Part shown: piece after piece, positions 8,502 through 13,810 of the stretch
Position numbering within the stretch: position 1 is the stretch's first letter
Layout of the letters: each line of letters begins with the position of its first letter
The notes under the pieces: generated by a model
Databases searched by the model: none
What the model was told of the DNA's origin: nothing
The model's input: the letters and a program-made list of their open reading frames with translations, nothing else
Made by a program: the position numbers and the translations under genes
DNA from: a virus
Strand: one strand, 5' to 3'
Virus record (IMG/VR): IMGVR_UViG_3300042463_000209
Coordinates: 1-32,376 of that record
Length of the DNA stretch: 32,376 nucleotides

Positions 8502-8906
8502 TTATTCAAAGTCAAATTTCTCCACCGTCTTGGTCTCCACCTGTTGGCGGTCGTGCATGCCAAGCCTGTTCTTTGCGTAGAAGATACCCTTGCCCTCATT
8601 GGCTACAATATCTCTAGCCAGTGCTTTGAATGCTTCGTCAATGTTATGGATCACTCTCTGCTTCTCTGTGTTATCCCAGTTCAGCCATCGGTAGTAGCTA
8701 GATCTTTTTATAGTGTCCTGTCTGGAGTAGTTCCTTGGTATCCATATTCTCAGAAAAAAGTCAATGGTAGGAATGTGCCTATTGAGTTTTTTGACTATAC
8801 GGCCCTGAGATACTTCCTCAGTTGTATTCGTCAAGCACTCATCAATATACTGTTCTGCCAGTGTGAACAGGTTATATACAAATGCAGGTGATTTATCGGT
8901 TGCCAT
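8502..8906 (-). CDS. terS: Terminase small subunit
   Basis: This DNA-recognition partner of terL has 134 residues, is all-helical in appearance and is basic in the middle. The C-terminal half carries GKGIFYAKNRLGMHDR (about residues 107-122), which I recognise as a conserved signature of small terminases in Bacteroidetes phages. The N-terminal half probably holds the HTH that finds the packaging site. It lies one gene-length upstream of terL, in the same direction. The 106-base gap between them holds a terminator-like hairpin and a promoter-like box. No clear pac or cos site can be picked out by eye. Confidence 0.8.
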   Translation of the reverse strand: MATDKSPAFVYNLFTLAEQYIDECLTNTTEEVSQGRIVKKLNRHIPTIDFFLRIWIPRNYSRQDTIKRSSYYRWLNWDNTEKQRVIHNIDEAFKALARDIVANEGKGIFYAKNRLGMHDRQQVETKTVEKFDFE

Positions 8907-8929
8907 AACTATATATATGTAAACCTGTT

Positions 8930-9334
8930 CTATTTAGACCTAAGATGGAGAATCTCATATATCTTCTCTCTTTTTATATTCCCTTTGATGCCTGCATACT
9001 CTTTGAGTTCCTTGTAGCTCATCTTGTCAAGTGTCTCCACTAACTTCAATGCTTCTCTCCTGGTATCAATCTGCTGCTCCTCACGGTCAGCTGTACCATT
9101 GGCTACTTCGTGTCTGATTCCAATAAATGGCTCAATACGGACCTCGTGACTAATGAAGTTCAATACATCCTGCATAGCATTTCTGATGCACGTACCACAG
9201 GACTTGTTCAGTCTTGTTCCTTTGATATCAAACAGCAGGATAGCTAGTTCATTCTTCAGTTCGCTCCCCAGTGAGCAGCTCCGTGTCTTCTTGAAGCGGT
9301 CCATCTGTGCTTGTAGTTCTTTTGAAAGTGTCAT
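8930..9334 (-). CDS. Conserved phage protein with CxxC, function unknown
   Basis: This 134-residue soluble protein has a helical N-terminus, a central segment with SCGTCIRNAM (CxxC, about residues 45-54), an acidic linker, and a C-terminal helical part ending in a SAP-like or HTH-like stretch (YKELKEYAGIKGNIKREKIYEIL). That tail resembles the short helix-turn-helix of SAP/LEM-type DNA-binding motifs, which is an inference. I recall similar CGTCIRNAM proteins in other Bacteroidetes phages but know no function. It is the last early gene before terS, and its start lies 86 bases inside the preceding gene. Confidence 0.62.
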   Translation of the reverse strand: MTLSKELQAQMDRFKKTRSCSLGSELKNELAILLFDIKGTRLNKSCGTCIRNAMQDVLNFISHEVRIEPFIGIRHEVANGTADREEQQIDTRREALKLVETLDKMSYKELKEYAGIKGNIKREKIYEILHLRSK

Positions 9335-9491
9335 TGTTTAATATTTGTTTGAGTTGTTTTTCTAGGTTGGTGCCACGTATCTTCTTGCGGAGTAGCCGTG
9401 ACTTGAATAGTTCAGCAATGAGAATTGCACCTATTGTAGCCAGGTGAAGTTCATTGGCTGACTTGTCCACGTTGGTATCATCTTGCTTCAT
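9249..9491 (-). CDS. Small helical protein, unknown
   Basis: This 80-residue protein has an amphipathic or weakly hydrophobic helix (ATIGAILIAELF, about 18-29), followed by a basic patch (RLLRKKIRG) and a hydrophilic, threonine- and glutamate-rich tail. It overlaps the upstream membrane protein gene by 14 bases and the downstream gene by 86 bases, so its last 28 codons share sequence with the next frame. The middle of the gene (9335-9477) is covered by no other frame, which supports it being real. The function is not recognised. Confidence 0.5.
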   Translation of the reverse strand: MKQDDTNVDKSANELHLATIGAILIAELFKSRLLRKKIRGTNLEKQLKQILNNDTFKRTTSTDGPLQEDTELLTGERTEE

Positions 9492-9696
9492 AGATCAGTA
9501 TTAGGTCAGATGCAAGGTAGGTGATGAATGATAGCATCACTAGTGCAGGATCTACAGCCAAGAATCCAATCACCGATATCCAAAAGGATAGGCAGGATTG
9601 ACAATTGAGCGGCTTGTAATCAGGCAGGTTGAAGGTCATCAGCGCTCTGGCTATTCCTATGGAGCACAGTGTGATGATAATAAGCATAGAGATCAT
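9478..9696 (-). CDS. Small membrane protein (DUF1360-like)
   Basis: This 72-residue protein has two hydrophobic segments (about 3-20 and 36-68) separated by a conserved-looking loop with NLPDYKPLNCQSCLSFW (CxxCxSFW). This CxxC-LSFW motif after a first membrane helix is what I associate with DUF1360-type inner-membrane proteins found in phages and bacteria. Their role is unknown. The start lies 77 bases inside the end of the sigma-like gene, and a start at the fourth codon is also possible. Together with the 25-, 34- and 49-residue genes it makes four small membrane proteins in the early operon. Confidence 0.66.
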   Translation of the reverse strand: MISMLIIITLCSIGIARALMTFNLPDYKPLNCQSCLSFWISVIGFLAVDPALVMLSFITYLASDLILIYEAR

Positions 9697-10129
9697 ATTT
9701 GAATTGTTTTATTGCTTGGTGAATTACTTGAAGTGAAAGATCAGTCTCATTCCGGATGTCTCTGTAGGTCATACCGTACAGGTGCATCTTGGCTATTTCT
9801 TTGCAGAACAGATCAGTGTCATCCTTTGGCGGTTTCTCCAGGAACGTGATTAGCATATCTTCATACTCACTGAAGTCTTCTTCATCTGTCTTGATGAAGC
9901 ACTCTGGTAGTTCGTGATTGATGATGCCACGTTGATATTGCCGGTTGAATTCTGACTGTTTCCAGTTCCATTGATTGAAGGCAAACTTTGTGAAGGTCTT
10001 TGGCAGTTCATCTGCTGGTATGTCTAGCTGGTGCAAAAGGAGGTACACGTGACTCACCAGGTCCACACTGAGCTCATTGTTCCGTGTGAGTTTCTTGGTG
10101 ATTTCGTATGCCTCCTTTGACCAAAACAT
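9620..10129 (-). CDS. Sigma-factor-region-4-like / HTH transcription protein
   Basis: This 169-residue protein has an acidic, helical N-terminal two thirds. Near residues 107-150 it has an HTH of the sigma-70 region 4 / ArpU kind: LFCKEIAKMHLYGMTYRDIRNETDLS, with the YGMTYRDI turn followed by a recognition helix. Phage proteins of this kind, placed at the end of early operons and just before terminase, usually switch on late genes. That role would suit this position, but it is an inference. The 3' end overlaps the next gene by 77 bases, which is unusually long. Confidence 0.58.
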   Translation of the reverse strand: MFWSKEAYEITKKLTRNNELSVDLVSHVYLLLHQLDIPADELPKTFTKFAFNQWNWKQSEFNRQYQRGIINHELPECFIKTDEEDFSEYEDMLITFLEKPPKDDTDLFCKEIAKMHLYGMTYRDIRNETDLSLQVIHQAIKQFKYDLYAYYHHTVLHRNSQSADDLQPA

Positions 10130-10132
10130 AAG

Positions 10133-10345
10133 CTAATGTACTAAAAATTTGAACAGGTCATTGATAAATTGTTGATTGACCTGATGCCCATTCATAAAGC
10201 GCCACAGCTGATTGTACTTTAATCCTGTATCTTTAGCCAAGTTAATCAAGCGGTACCTGTCACGGCACCGCTCTTTCACTTGACGTATCATCCAGTCAGT
10301 CAGTTGCTCTCCATCAGAAAGGCAAACCGTCATCTTCTGTTGCAT
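10133..10345 (-). CDS. Small HTH DNA-binding protein (Cro/repressor-like)
   Basis: This 70-residue basic protein shows a helix-turn-helix pattern across residues 20-66: LINLAKDTGLKYNQLWRFMNG, then a final hydrophobic helix (NDLFKFLVH). The arrangement resembles Cro/XRE-type single-domain regulators. The start at 10345 overlaps the SSB-like gene by 32 bases, and a start four codons later is equally good. It stands just before the sigma-like gene. It could be the protein that reads the inverted repeat in the early promoter (19220-19238), but nothing in the sequence proves this link. Confidence 0.55.
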   Translation of the reverse strand: MQQKMTVCLSDGEQLTDWMIRQVKERCRDRYRLINLAKDTGLKYNQLWRFMNGHQVNQQFINDLFKFLVH

Positions 10346-10577
10346 CTTGTATCTTCTTTGATGTTGATACTGGAGCTTGTTGCTGCTCCTCAGGTTTCAC
10401 ATACGGCTCCTGTACTGGACCACTCATATACTTGATTCCAGATGCAGCGTCACGTACCCATAGAGATACTTCTTTCATCTTGCCATCTACCACCATTTTA
10501 CCTTTGTAGTCCGGTTGATTTTCAGCTGTCTTCTTGTCATTTTTGAAGATGACAATTGTGTTGTCTTTTTGTTCCAT
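10314..10577 (-). CDS. SSB-like protein with acidic SSB tail
   Basis: This 87-residue protein has an N-terminal beta-rich part (1-55) with NQPDYKGKMVVDGKMKEVSL, like a short OB-type or DUF736-like beta barrel. A proline- and glutamine-rich linker (56-72) follows, and the protein ends in DATEDDGLPF. That end is almost the acidic tip DDDIPF by which bacterial SSB recruits replication and repair enzymes. A barrel, a disordered linker and an acidic amphipathic tip together are the plan of SSB. The gene sits in the same operon as the ERF annealing protein and exonuclease. The barrel is shorter than in standard SSB (about 110 residues), so this is a minimal or divergent form. Confidence 0.55.
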   Translation of the reverse strand: MEQKDNTIVIFKNDKKTAENQPDYKGKMVVDGKMKEVSLWVRDAASGIKYMSGPVQEPYVKPEEQQQAPVSTSKKIQDATEDDGLPF

Positions 10578-10595
10578 TGTATTTGATTTGATTGT

Positions 10596-10673
10596 TTACT
10601 TTGTATTGTCATAGATTGATGCCAATATATATACCTGCAATAGTCCGATGAGTATTAGTATTGCCGTGCCCAT
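10596..10673 (-). CDS. Tiny membrane protein, 25 residues
   Basis: The ATG shares its A with the preceding gene's TAA stop (TAATG), and the frame runs 25 codons to TAA. The product is one hydrophobic helix (MGTAILILIGLLQVYILAS) with a short polar C-terminus. It occupies a 95-base gap otherwise empty in a very compact operon. The size is small, so support comes only from start-stop coupling, hydrophobicity and gap filling. Confidence 0.42.
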   Translation of the reverse strand: MGTAILILIGLLQVYILASIYDNTK

Positions 10674-10972
10674 TAGTTCAAGTCTTTTGCACTACCACCT
10701 GCAGCTATCCAAGCAGATGTGAATCCTTTTTTCCATTCCTCATTGTCTGTATGCTTGTACATTTTCCACGTAGCCATCATTCCAGTCAGTGCATCATAGG
10801 CTGTCTGAGCTGCGAATGCTTCAGGATCATTGATTTTCATATCAATTGATTCACTGATTTCTTCATACTGCTCATTTGTGATCCAATCGTGCGCCAATGC
10901 CGTGAATGTTATCTCATAGTGTGTGATGCCGTGCTTGCCATCATACATCTGTTTTTGTCTTACTGTGCTCAT
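10673..10972 (-). CDS. Conserved hypothetical early protein
   Basis: This 99-residue protein starts at 10972, where ATGA overlaps the stop of the preceding gene. A start six codons earlier (10990) is possible but would overlap more. It is soluble, with a beta-rich first half (THYEITFTALAHDWI) and helices after, including an acidic stretch (ISESIDMKINDPEAF) and a tryptophan-rich end. No catalytic or binding motif is recognised. It is probably part of the recombination/early operon by position only. Confidence 0.5.
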   Translation of the reverse strand: MSTVRQKQMYDGKHGITHYEITFTALAHDWITNEQYEEISESIDMKINDPEAFAAQTAYDALTGMMATWKMYKHTDNEEWKKGFTSAWIAAGGSAKDLN

Positions 10973-11163
10973 ATCTCTGTTGTATACCAAGTATTTACTA
11001 CATCTGATTCGTTACACGGCTTAGATTCACCATATACTTTTGTGGTCAAGTATCCAGCCATCTCTACAGCCTTGTCCATTTGTGATTTCCACGCACCTGA
11101 TTGTGTAGCCAGTGCAGCTGCTAGCTGAATGACTGCATTGTCAAAGAATTCTCCTCTTTTCAT
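10969..11163 (-). CDS. Small hypothetical early protein
   Basis: This 64-residue soluble, mostly helical protein (VIQLAAALATQSGAW, then KAVEMAGYLTTKVYG) has no recognised motif. One base separates it from the exonuclease gene upstream, and its stop overlaps the next start (ATGA). Tight coupling and the absence of any competing frame support it as a gene. The function is unknown. Confidence 0.5.
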   Translation of the reverse strand: MKRGEFFDNAVIQLAAALATQSGAWKSQMDKAVEMAGYLTTKVYGESKPCNESDVVNTWYTTEI

Positions 11164-11164
11164 T

Positions 11165-11785
11165 TTATTTAAGTGTTAATTGTTTGTAATAATTCTCATA
11201 GTATTCTGAGCAGATTGCTAGGCGCTCCATTATTTCAGCCTCTACCAAGATGTCACGGTCATACTGGAGCACTGTGATACGCTTGTCTGCAGGAATGTGG
11301 TCCACCTGGTGAAGATCGTGATTGTCAAATAAGCTCAGCAAGCTTGCATCAGTAGTCACTAGGCAGTATATGACTTCAGCTTGTGGTCTGTCATACAGCA
11401 TCATATAGGCTCTCATCTGCCATTCATAGTCTGAATTGATTCCATCCTGTGGCAGTGCAGGCCAAGTGTCAATGGACCAGCTTGTTTTGATGTCAATGAT
11501 AGTATCAGATGTGATGATGTCACATTCTCCAGTGAGATAGTCATTGGACACACGGCCTACGTGCTTGGTATAGCTTTCCATACGGACTGTGTTCAGCAGT
11601 TCAATTGAATCTGCCTCTTGTTGTTGTCCTTTGTCCAGGTACCTAGATGATATCTGATTGCGGTAGTTGAAAAAATTCTCTTTAGCCAGCTGTTCAATGT
11701 GGCTCTTTGCGGTCTGTGATAGGACCTCTGACTTGGATCTTGCTGATGTCATCAGCTTACCCAATGATGATGCTCTAAACTTCAT
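11165..11785 (-). CDS. PD-(D/E)XK exonuclease (YqaJ/Cas4-like recombinase partner)
   Basis: This 206-residue protein has the nuclease core in order: KGQQQEADSIELL (52-64, helix with the first glutamate), GECDII (86-91), IDIKTSW (97-103, the D-x-K pair) and EWQMRAYMML (121-130, the helix with conserved Q). This is the layout of YqaJ/lambda-exo-type 5'-3' exonucleases, which leave single strands for an annealing protein. The ERF annealing protein lies two genes upstream in the same operon, so the pair probably drives recombination and concatemer formation. The protein is slightly short for lambda exonuclease (226) but complete. Confidence 0.8.
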   Translation of the reverse strand: MKFRASSLGKLMTSARSKSEVLSQTAKSHIEQLAKENFFNYRNQISSRYLDKGQQQEADSIELLNTVRMESYTKHVGRVSNDYLTGECDIITSDTIIDIKTSWSIDTWPALPQDGINSDYEWQMRAYMMLYDRPQAEVIYCLVTTDASLLSLFDNHDLHQVDHIPADKRITVLQYDRDILVEAEIMERLAICSEYYENYYKQLTLK

Positions 11786-11788
11786 TTG

Positions 11789-12148
11789 TTAAATTTCATT
11801 AAATGTTAAAAAACCTCTTTTATCAATTGTCCACGTTACTTGTGACCAGTACTTTAAGTCATTGTACATTCTCTTAAAATATCCGGATTGAAAGTATATG
11901 TGTTCACTACAGGTATATCTCAATTCTTCACTAAATGAAGACAATTCCTTAAACCATCCTTCTCTTTCTTTTAGCTCTTTCTCTTTACAAGGGAAAAAAC
12001 ATATCAATTTATAGGCTTTGGCTTTTTGATTGTAGTAGTACATTCTGCTATCAATGTTTTTTGCCCTACCAAATTTTAGTACTGGATACAATTCACCAGT
12101 GCTCAAATTCTTATGATAGCACTTGCAGATGTAAAGTCCTGACTTCAT
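11789..12148 (-). CDS. GIY-YIG-like (T5orf172/MUG113-type) nuclease domain protein
   Basis: This 119-residue protein starts at 12148, where ATGA overlaps the stop of the 49-codon gene. An open extension to 12208 runs through that gene in another frame and is rejected. Motif GLYI at 4-7 and LKFGRAKNIDSRM at 24-36 fit the two halves of GIY-YIG-like folds (GLYI, then YKIGxTxxxxxR). An acidic residue at E83 could be the metal-binding glutamate. The base composition is visibly more AT-rich than the flanking exonuclease and ERF genes, suggesting separate arrival, perhaps as a homing-type insertion. The family assignment is a reading of short motifs and needs a profile search. Confidence 0.5.
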   Translation of the reverse strand: MKSGLYICKCYHKNLSTGELYPVLKFGRAKNIDSRMYYYNQKAKAYKLICFFPCKEKELKEREGWFKELSSFSEELRYTCSEHIYFQSGYFKRMYNDLKYWSQVTWTIDKRGFLTFNEI

Positions 12149-12294
12149 ATTGTTGTGTAAATTGAAAGTCCAATGGCTACAATAGCCAGTGCCAGGATAC
12201 CATACCACCCAAAGAAGTGGTAGGTCAATCCCCAGATGGCAGTCAGTGTGATGATGGTCAATGCAATGAGTGCATATTCTGTAAAGCGTTTCAT
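12145..12294 (-). CDS. Small two-helix membrane protein, 49 residues
   Basis: The start is the ATGA overlap with the ERF stop, and the end is the ATGA overlap with the next gene. The product has two hydrophobic helices, about residues 8-24 and 29-48, joined by a short aromatic turn (TYHFFGWYG), with a basic N-terminus (MKRF). Couplings at both ends and an otherwise empty 142-base gap make it a convincing gene even though it is short. The role is unknown. Small early membrane proteins in phages often act in superinfection exclusion or host takeover, but nothing here shows which. Confidence 0.68.
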   Translation of the reverse strand: MKRFTEYALIALTIITLTAIWGLTYHFFGWYGILALAIVAIGLSIYTTI

Positions 12295-12827
12295 AGCTGA
12301 TTTACTTTAATAATTTGTGACTCAGTTAAGGCATATGTGCTGATGAATTTCTCAGCTGTCCACTTGTTTGTGCCTGCTTCTAATGACTTGACAAACTTAT
12401 CAACAAGCTCATCTGTAGCCACTGGCTTTGCTTTCGGCTTGCTTGCTAGTTCAGCATCATCATCTGTGGACTGAAGGCATAGCAGACTGGTCAATGAGTA
12501 CCTGCGGTAGTAGCTCAATGCAGAACCAAGCTGCTGTGGTGTGCCATCTGTAGGCAATGTCATTGATGATTCAATGATTGTTGCCGTCTCTGGATCTACA
12601 ATTCGTGTGATGACCTTGCCATCATTCACCGGTTGAATCAATAGTAGTCCGTGTGCCAGAAGAATCGGCTCCACTGTCTCCAGTATAGCATTCAAGTCAG
12701 CATAGGACCGTTTGAAGTGTGGATTGTTGGCATTCTTATACACCTTTCCAATCTCTTTCTTTGCGTGCCACAGTTTCATTGTGACATCACCTGCTGGAAT
12801 GACCAGCGTTTCTTGTTCTTTTTTCAT
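12291..12827 (-). CDS. erf: ERF-family single-strand annealing protein
   Basis: This 178-residue protein has the ERF core: FKRSYADLNAILETVEPIL (38-56), GLLLIQPV (60-67) and GSALSYYRRYSLTSLLCL (101-118), followed by DDDAE. These are the hallmark stretches of ERF recombinases, which coat single strands and anneal them. The C-terminal 50 residues are a linker and a small helical domain (TNKWTAEKFISTYALTESQI). An exonuclease and an SSB-like protein follow in the operon, completing a Red-like system. A TATATTTG promoter box sits 22 bases upstream of the start. Confidence 0.88.
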   Translation of the reverse strand: MKKEQETLVIPAGDVTMKLWHAKKEIGKVYKNANNPHFKRSYADLNAILETVEPILLAHGLLLIQPVNDGKVITRIVDPETATIIESSMTLPTDGTPQQLGSALSYYRRYSLTSLLCLQSTDDDAELASKPKAKPVATDELVDKFVKSLEAGTNKWTAEKFISTYALTESQIIKVNQL

Positions 12828-12848
12828 TTATTAAATTTTAATTTTTTA

Positions 12849-12856
12849 CAAATATA
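12849..12856 (-). promoter_or_regulatory. Bacteroidetes-type -7 box upstream of erf (TATATTTG)
   Basis: TATATTTG matches TAnnTTTG exactly. It lies in the only AT-rich gap (36 bases) between the VRR-NUC-like gene and erf. No good -33 TTTG is found 17-23 bases upstream. The leader would be about 15-18 bases. Confidence 0.42.
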
Positions 12857-12863
12857 AAAATAA

Positions 12864-13328
12864 TTAAGTAAAATTCTCCCACCAAGTGACAAATTCATCA
12901 AAATTTCTCACAATTAAGTAAATTCCACCTGCCCGTTCAATGCTTTCCTGGTATTTTTTCTGTGCATCTGACTGAATATCCTTGCCATATTTTATCTCAA
13001 TCTTCACTGAACGGCCCTTGATAGTTGCTGAAATGTCTGCAGATCCTGCAGTGCTTGTTGACTTGGTCCATTTGCCCTTGCCTACAGTCCTACTGATGCC
13101 GTCAAGGTCTTTGACTTTGGCAGCTTCACGGTACACACCCATTGTGTTGATACGTTCAGCCTGGTATCCATTCAGCTGTATCCATCCAGTCACACATTTA
13201 GTCAGCCCATTGGCTGATGAGTCACTCCATTTGCTCATTGCTAATGCGTGATCAGGAACAGAAGGATACTTCTCCTTCAGATGTGCTCTTTCAAGTGCTA
13301 CTAGGCGGTCTTTGTTTGTCTTATTCAT
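12864..13328 (-). CDS. VRR-NUC-like nuclease
   Basis: The protein has 154 residues from the ATG at 13328, chosen because it overlaps the upstream stop by 8 bases. An open extension of ten codons upstream is less likely. The nuclease core reads GSADIS (95-100), KIEIKYGKD (109-117, E-x-K) and then QKKYQESIERAGGIYLIV (123-140). This is the PD-(D/E)XK layout of VRR-NUC proteins, which in phages act as junction or flap nucleases. An N-terminal helical part (1-45) and the KGKWTKSTSTAGS loop precede it. It lies between small early genes and the ERF module, in keeping with a role in recombination or junction resolution. Confidence 0.76.
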   Translation of the reverse strand: MNKTNKDRLVALERAHLKEKYPSVPDHALAMSKWSDSSANGLTKCVTGWIQLNGYQAERINTMGVYREAAKVKDLDGISRTVGKGKWTKSTSTAGSADISATIKGRSVKIEIKYGKDIQSDAQKKYQESIERAGGIYLIVRNFDEFVTWWENFT

Positions 13329-13599
13329 TGTTGTAATTTTCTTTGTAGTGTTGCTCAAAATACTTACCTGTTTCGTAACCTGTTAAAAAAGGTCTGTCTT
13401 CATTGTAAGCTAATTTCATTTGTTCCTTTTCTAAATCAAGAAGCTTTTTAGCATCTTCAATAGCAGTATGCAAGCCAGCCATAACAAAATGATATGACAT
13501 TTCACCAAACAAATCTTTTTCTTCTTCTTTCTTTTTGGATGCTAATTCAAGCCTATGCTCTAGTCCTTGAATCAATGTTTTTAATGCTGTCTTATTCAT
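13321..13599 (-). CDS. Small coiled-coil protein, unknown
   Basis: This 92-residue protein is almost wholly helical and charged, with a lysine/glutamate stretch (LASKKKEEEKDLFGEM) and a second helix (EDAKKLLDLEKEQM). The tail contains YFEQHYKENYNNE. No family is recognised. It overlaps the previous gene by 8 bases and the next by 8. The sequence is more AT-rich than the neighbouring primase and nuclease genes, with many A-ending codons, hinting at a different recent source. Confidence 0.6.
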   Translation of the reverse strand: MNKTALKTLIQGLEHRLELASKKKEEEKDLFGEMSYHFVMAGLHTAIEDAKKLLDLEKEQMKLAYNEDRPFLTGYETGKYFEQHYKENYNNE

Positions 13600-13810
13600 A
13601 GCTCACATTGTGTTCGTTCATAATAGATCTAAGCTCCTCACGTATCTCAGTGATGATATCGGTGACTTCTTCAGAATAGTTTCCGTGCTTTACTTCTGAC
13701 CTCATATACTGGTCAATCTGCCAGATAACTGCCTTGAATGCATTGCCATTCACAGCATCTTGGAATTCTTCTTGTTCCTCCGGTAGGTTAAAGGTGAGTG
13801 TTGCTGTCAT
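13592..13810 (-). CDS. Small conserved phage protein (TLTFNLPEEQEEF family)
   Basis: This 72-residue protein begins with TATLTFNLPEEQEEFQDAVNG and continues with an acidic helical body (QIDQYMRSEVKHG, EIREELRSIMNEHNV). The start TLTFNLPEEQEEF is a signature I recognise from a widespread small phage protein usually found next to replication genes. Its function is not known to me. It starts at an ATGA overlap with the PrimPol stop and is coupled to it. Confidence 0.7.
   Translation of the reverse strand: MTATLTFNLPEEQEEFQDAVNGNAFKAVIWQIDQYMRSEVKHGNYSEEVTDIITEIREELRSIMNEHNVSYE

Noticed and set aside
8396-8599. 68-residue N-terminal extension of the large terminase
   Set aside because: It is rich in Arg and Cys, overlaps terS and the terminator hairpin, and TerL proteins normally start near MSTIKGYKPH.
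10133-10345. CI-like lysogeny repressor
   Set aside because: The protein is only 70 residues, has no dimerisation or cleavage domain, and there is no integrase or attachment site. A Cro-like or general regulator is the limit of what can be said.
12149-12208. N-terminal extension of the GIY-YIG-like protein
   Set aside because: It runs across the 49-codon membrane protein in another frame, and the ATGA overlap at 12148 is the better start.
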